A stretch of 64,000 bases of DNA, taken from NCBI RefSeq assembly GCF_011077185.1, contig NC_048912.1, positions 12,206,757-12,270,756 on the forward strand, given 5' to 3'. The position numbers and the translations under genes are program-made. Shown piece after piece: positions 61,833 to 64,000 of the stretch (positions are counted from its first letter, which is position 1; every line of letters starts with the position of its first letter). This stretch comes from Oxyura jamaicensis. Its lineage: Eukaryota; Chordata; Aves; Anseriformes; Anatidae. The notes beneath the pieces were generated by a model, which had not been told where the DNA came from, searched no databases, and worked only from the letters and a program-made list of their open reading frames with translations.

Positions 61833-64000
61833 CCCTTTCACTCTCCCCCACGCCCATCCCATTGCATTTGCTGATGACAGACTTCCTCTTGCAGTGAAGC
61901 AATGAACTCAGTGGCCTGGCCGCAGGTTTGGGCATGGGCATCACTGGTATTTTCGGAGTCCCCGGGTGCTTCTGCACTTGTCTGGGGACTGGCAAGTTTG
62001 CATTCCTTAAAGCAAGGAGTGTGGCTTGCACACAGGGTGGTCATTTCGGCAATGACATCTCCTGCAGTGGTGGGCTGCGGGTCCCACGATGCTGCACACC
62101 TCTGAGCCTGTTTGGGAGCACAGGTGGTGGTGATTTCCTTTGCTCCTGTGACACCAGGCATTTGCATTTTAGCACCTTGAGACCACGTTAAGGGGCTGGG
62201 ACAAGTGGCCTCTGCCTGCCCTCTCCATTCTCCACCATTTTCCCCATTTCATCACCCTGGGGTGAGTACGGGCCAGCAAGGACGAGCAGTTCCAGCATGG
62301 CACGGGGCTGTTGCAGGCAAGCACGTGGAAAGCGTTGTCTCATTTTAATAAACATTAAGATGAATACAAATCCTGTACGTAGCTATTTACTTCCCCCCAG
62401 AGTCAACTAAGAATATTTTATTGCTGGTTTTGCTAATTCTCAAGCTGTTCTGTTTCTTAGAATTATCTTTAACTACTGAATAATGCAAGACTGTTGCATC
62501 ACAAATATTAGTTTCTGCTATCTGTGGAAGTCTGTGCTCTCATCATCCTGTTATTAGGCTCTTATCTGCCTGGAGAAAGTCTTGTTCCTAAAATGATTTA
62601 GCTGTATGCATAACTTTGACCATGAGAATAGCTTTACTAAGCTGATGGAAATGGCCACCCTCCTCTAAATCCCTTGACTTTGTACTATAATTAAAAATAA
62701 TAACAATTATTATTAAATATATTATTATAGAGTATTGGGTTTGGGGACAGCTCTCCCAAGTCAGAGGCAGACATCAGATTTTGCAATAGATTTTTGTTCA
62801 GATCAAGCCAAAGCACACAGGGTTTTCGTGTATTTCTGCCCAATAAAAGAAATAAAAAACTTTTCTTTTCTAAAACCCTTGAGATATCGGGCCCTTTTTT
62901 CTCCAATTCTCTTTAAATCAAGGGCATTTTTTAAATCAAAGCCTGAGTTAATAGACACATTACACAGTTTTAGGTGACAACAAAACATCTACCCAAAACT
63001 CTAATGTAGTATCACTGTCAGAACAGACCCCAGGTCAGGACAGGTGGAGTGTCAGAAGGACGAAATGCCTCTTTTTAACCACTGGCCAAACTTTGTGTCA
63101 GGCAAACTTTCTCTGTTCGTGTGTGAGCCAGCGCATGTCAGCTGTGTGCTCTTACCTTGGCAGCCTCTTGGTATGCACATCGCTGATTTATTATTAATAA
63201 TGATTATGATTATTATGATTCTTTTATTTTATTTGTGCAAAAATTCATATTGAAGGGGCACCCACGTGCAGCTGAGTGAGGTATCAACCCCCCAAGCAGG
63301 CAGGGTAAGAAGTGCTGCAGAGGAGCAAGGTGTGTGTGGGACACACGGGACACAGGACACATGGACACTGCTGGGAACCAGGCAGCTCCCCGTGCGGTGC
63401 CTTGCTCTGGCCCATTAAAATACCTCTGGCACGGCTCCTAAGGCCTCAGCAGCAGCAGCGACACACCACGTGCTCATGTTAGCCAGAGCAGCAGCAATTC
63501 TCTTAGTCATGGATAAACTGAAAGGAAATATGGAGACATGAGGTTAGCAAAGGGGAATGGGCCTCGCCATGCTGCCCATCAGCACGTCACTCCACTTGCT
63601 CGGGCGATGCTCACGATTTATTCACAACCAGCTCATTGCCCACGCCTGGCATATCCTGGGGGGCACAGAGCCAATGGCCCATCATGGACCTGAATTTCAG
63701 TGCAAGCAGAGGGTGCAGGGTGTGGAGGGGAGGCATTGGAGCCACGGAGCAGGGAGCAGGCCCCAATCTGGGCCACCCACACCAGTTTTCCACAGCAAAT
63801 GCTTTCTCCTGATAGAGCTGTAGGAGCTCTTCTCTTCCCCCTCCCCTCTCACAATGATTAATGTACAGTTTCCCCGCACTCATCTCAGCACCACAGCGCA
63901 ATCCATCTCACCCGCTTGTTGCCTCTCCCTCCCCACCTTCCCACCTTCTTTTTTAATGAGAAAATGTTTGTGTTTTTGCTACGATGCCTTTTTTTTTTTT
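61801..64000. other. Intergenic DNA downstream of CDH4
   Basis: This begins with a 27-base T tract. No coding exon, repeat family or RNA gene was recognised. The part 62330-62620 is AT-rich and unique-looking. In mammals the next gene downstream of CDH4 is TAF4, in convergent orientation; no TAF4-like frame is visible here. A short ATT/ATG-rich low-complexity patch lies at 63186-63236. Confidence 0.7.

Noticed and set aside
61928..64000. Possible 3' end of a convergent neighbour such as TAF4
   Set aside because: No exon with recognisable TAF4 sequence or minus-strand poly(A) arrangement could be supported.
1..64000. tRNA, rRNA, snoRNA or microRNA genes
   Set aside because: No cloverleaf with A and B boxes, rRNA core or convincing long hairpin was recognised by eye; a covariance-model search would be decisive.

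Overview
The window is vertebrate nuclear DNA carrying the 3' two thirds of one classical cadherin gene on the + strand. I identify it as CDH4 (R-cadherin, retinal cadherin). A bird is the best fit: there are several truncated CR1 LINE fragments and no Alu- or L1-like repeats, and the protein reads like avian R-cadherin as I remember it. The paralogue call rests mainly on the cytoplasmic tail, which has KAPGVRRVDERPIGAEPQYP and SSSSGDQDYDY, where N-cadherin differs. The species cannot be fixed from the sequence alone.

Layout. Positions 1-15961 are intron (the 5' exons lie before the window). Nine coding exons follow: 15962-16099, 35448-35633, 40241-40494, 43401-43543, 47127-47360, 48437-48670, 53026-53165, 55065-55229 and 56556-56762. 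Counted back from the stop codon on the 16-exon classical cadherin plan they are exons 8 to 16. All internal introns are GT-AG. The reading phases join without a break and give 1701 coding bases, or 566 residues plus TGA. The first intron between exons in the window is 19.3 kb; the rest are 1.1-4.6 kb. A long 3' UTR of about 5 kb probably ends at overlapping AATAAA signals at 61762-61773. From about 61800 to 64000 I see only intergenic DNA.

The encoded segment runs from the end of ectodomain repeat EC2 through EC3, EC4 and EC5, the membrane span, the juxtamembrane p120-catenin site and the C-terminal beta-catenin site. Together these form a calcium-dependent adhesion receptor tied to actin through catenins. 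In the residue numbers used below, residue 1 is the first residue encoded in the window.

Non-coding content is mostly unremarkable avian intron: CR1 fragments in both orientations, MIR-like SINE remnants, ancient palindromic repeats, many pure A or T tracts, an 18-base G run just after exon 8, and G-rich elements in the 3' UTR. A few AT-rich stretches could be conserved enhancers, but that needs alignment. I found no second protein gene, tRNA, rRNA, CRISPR array or new biological system.
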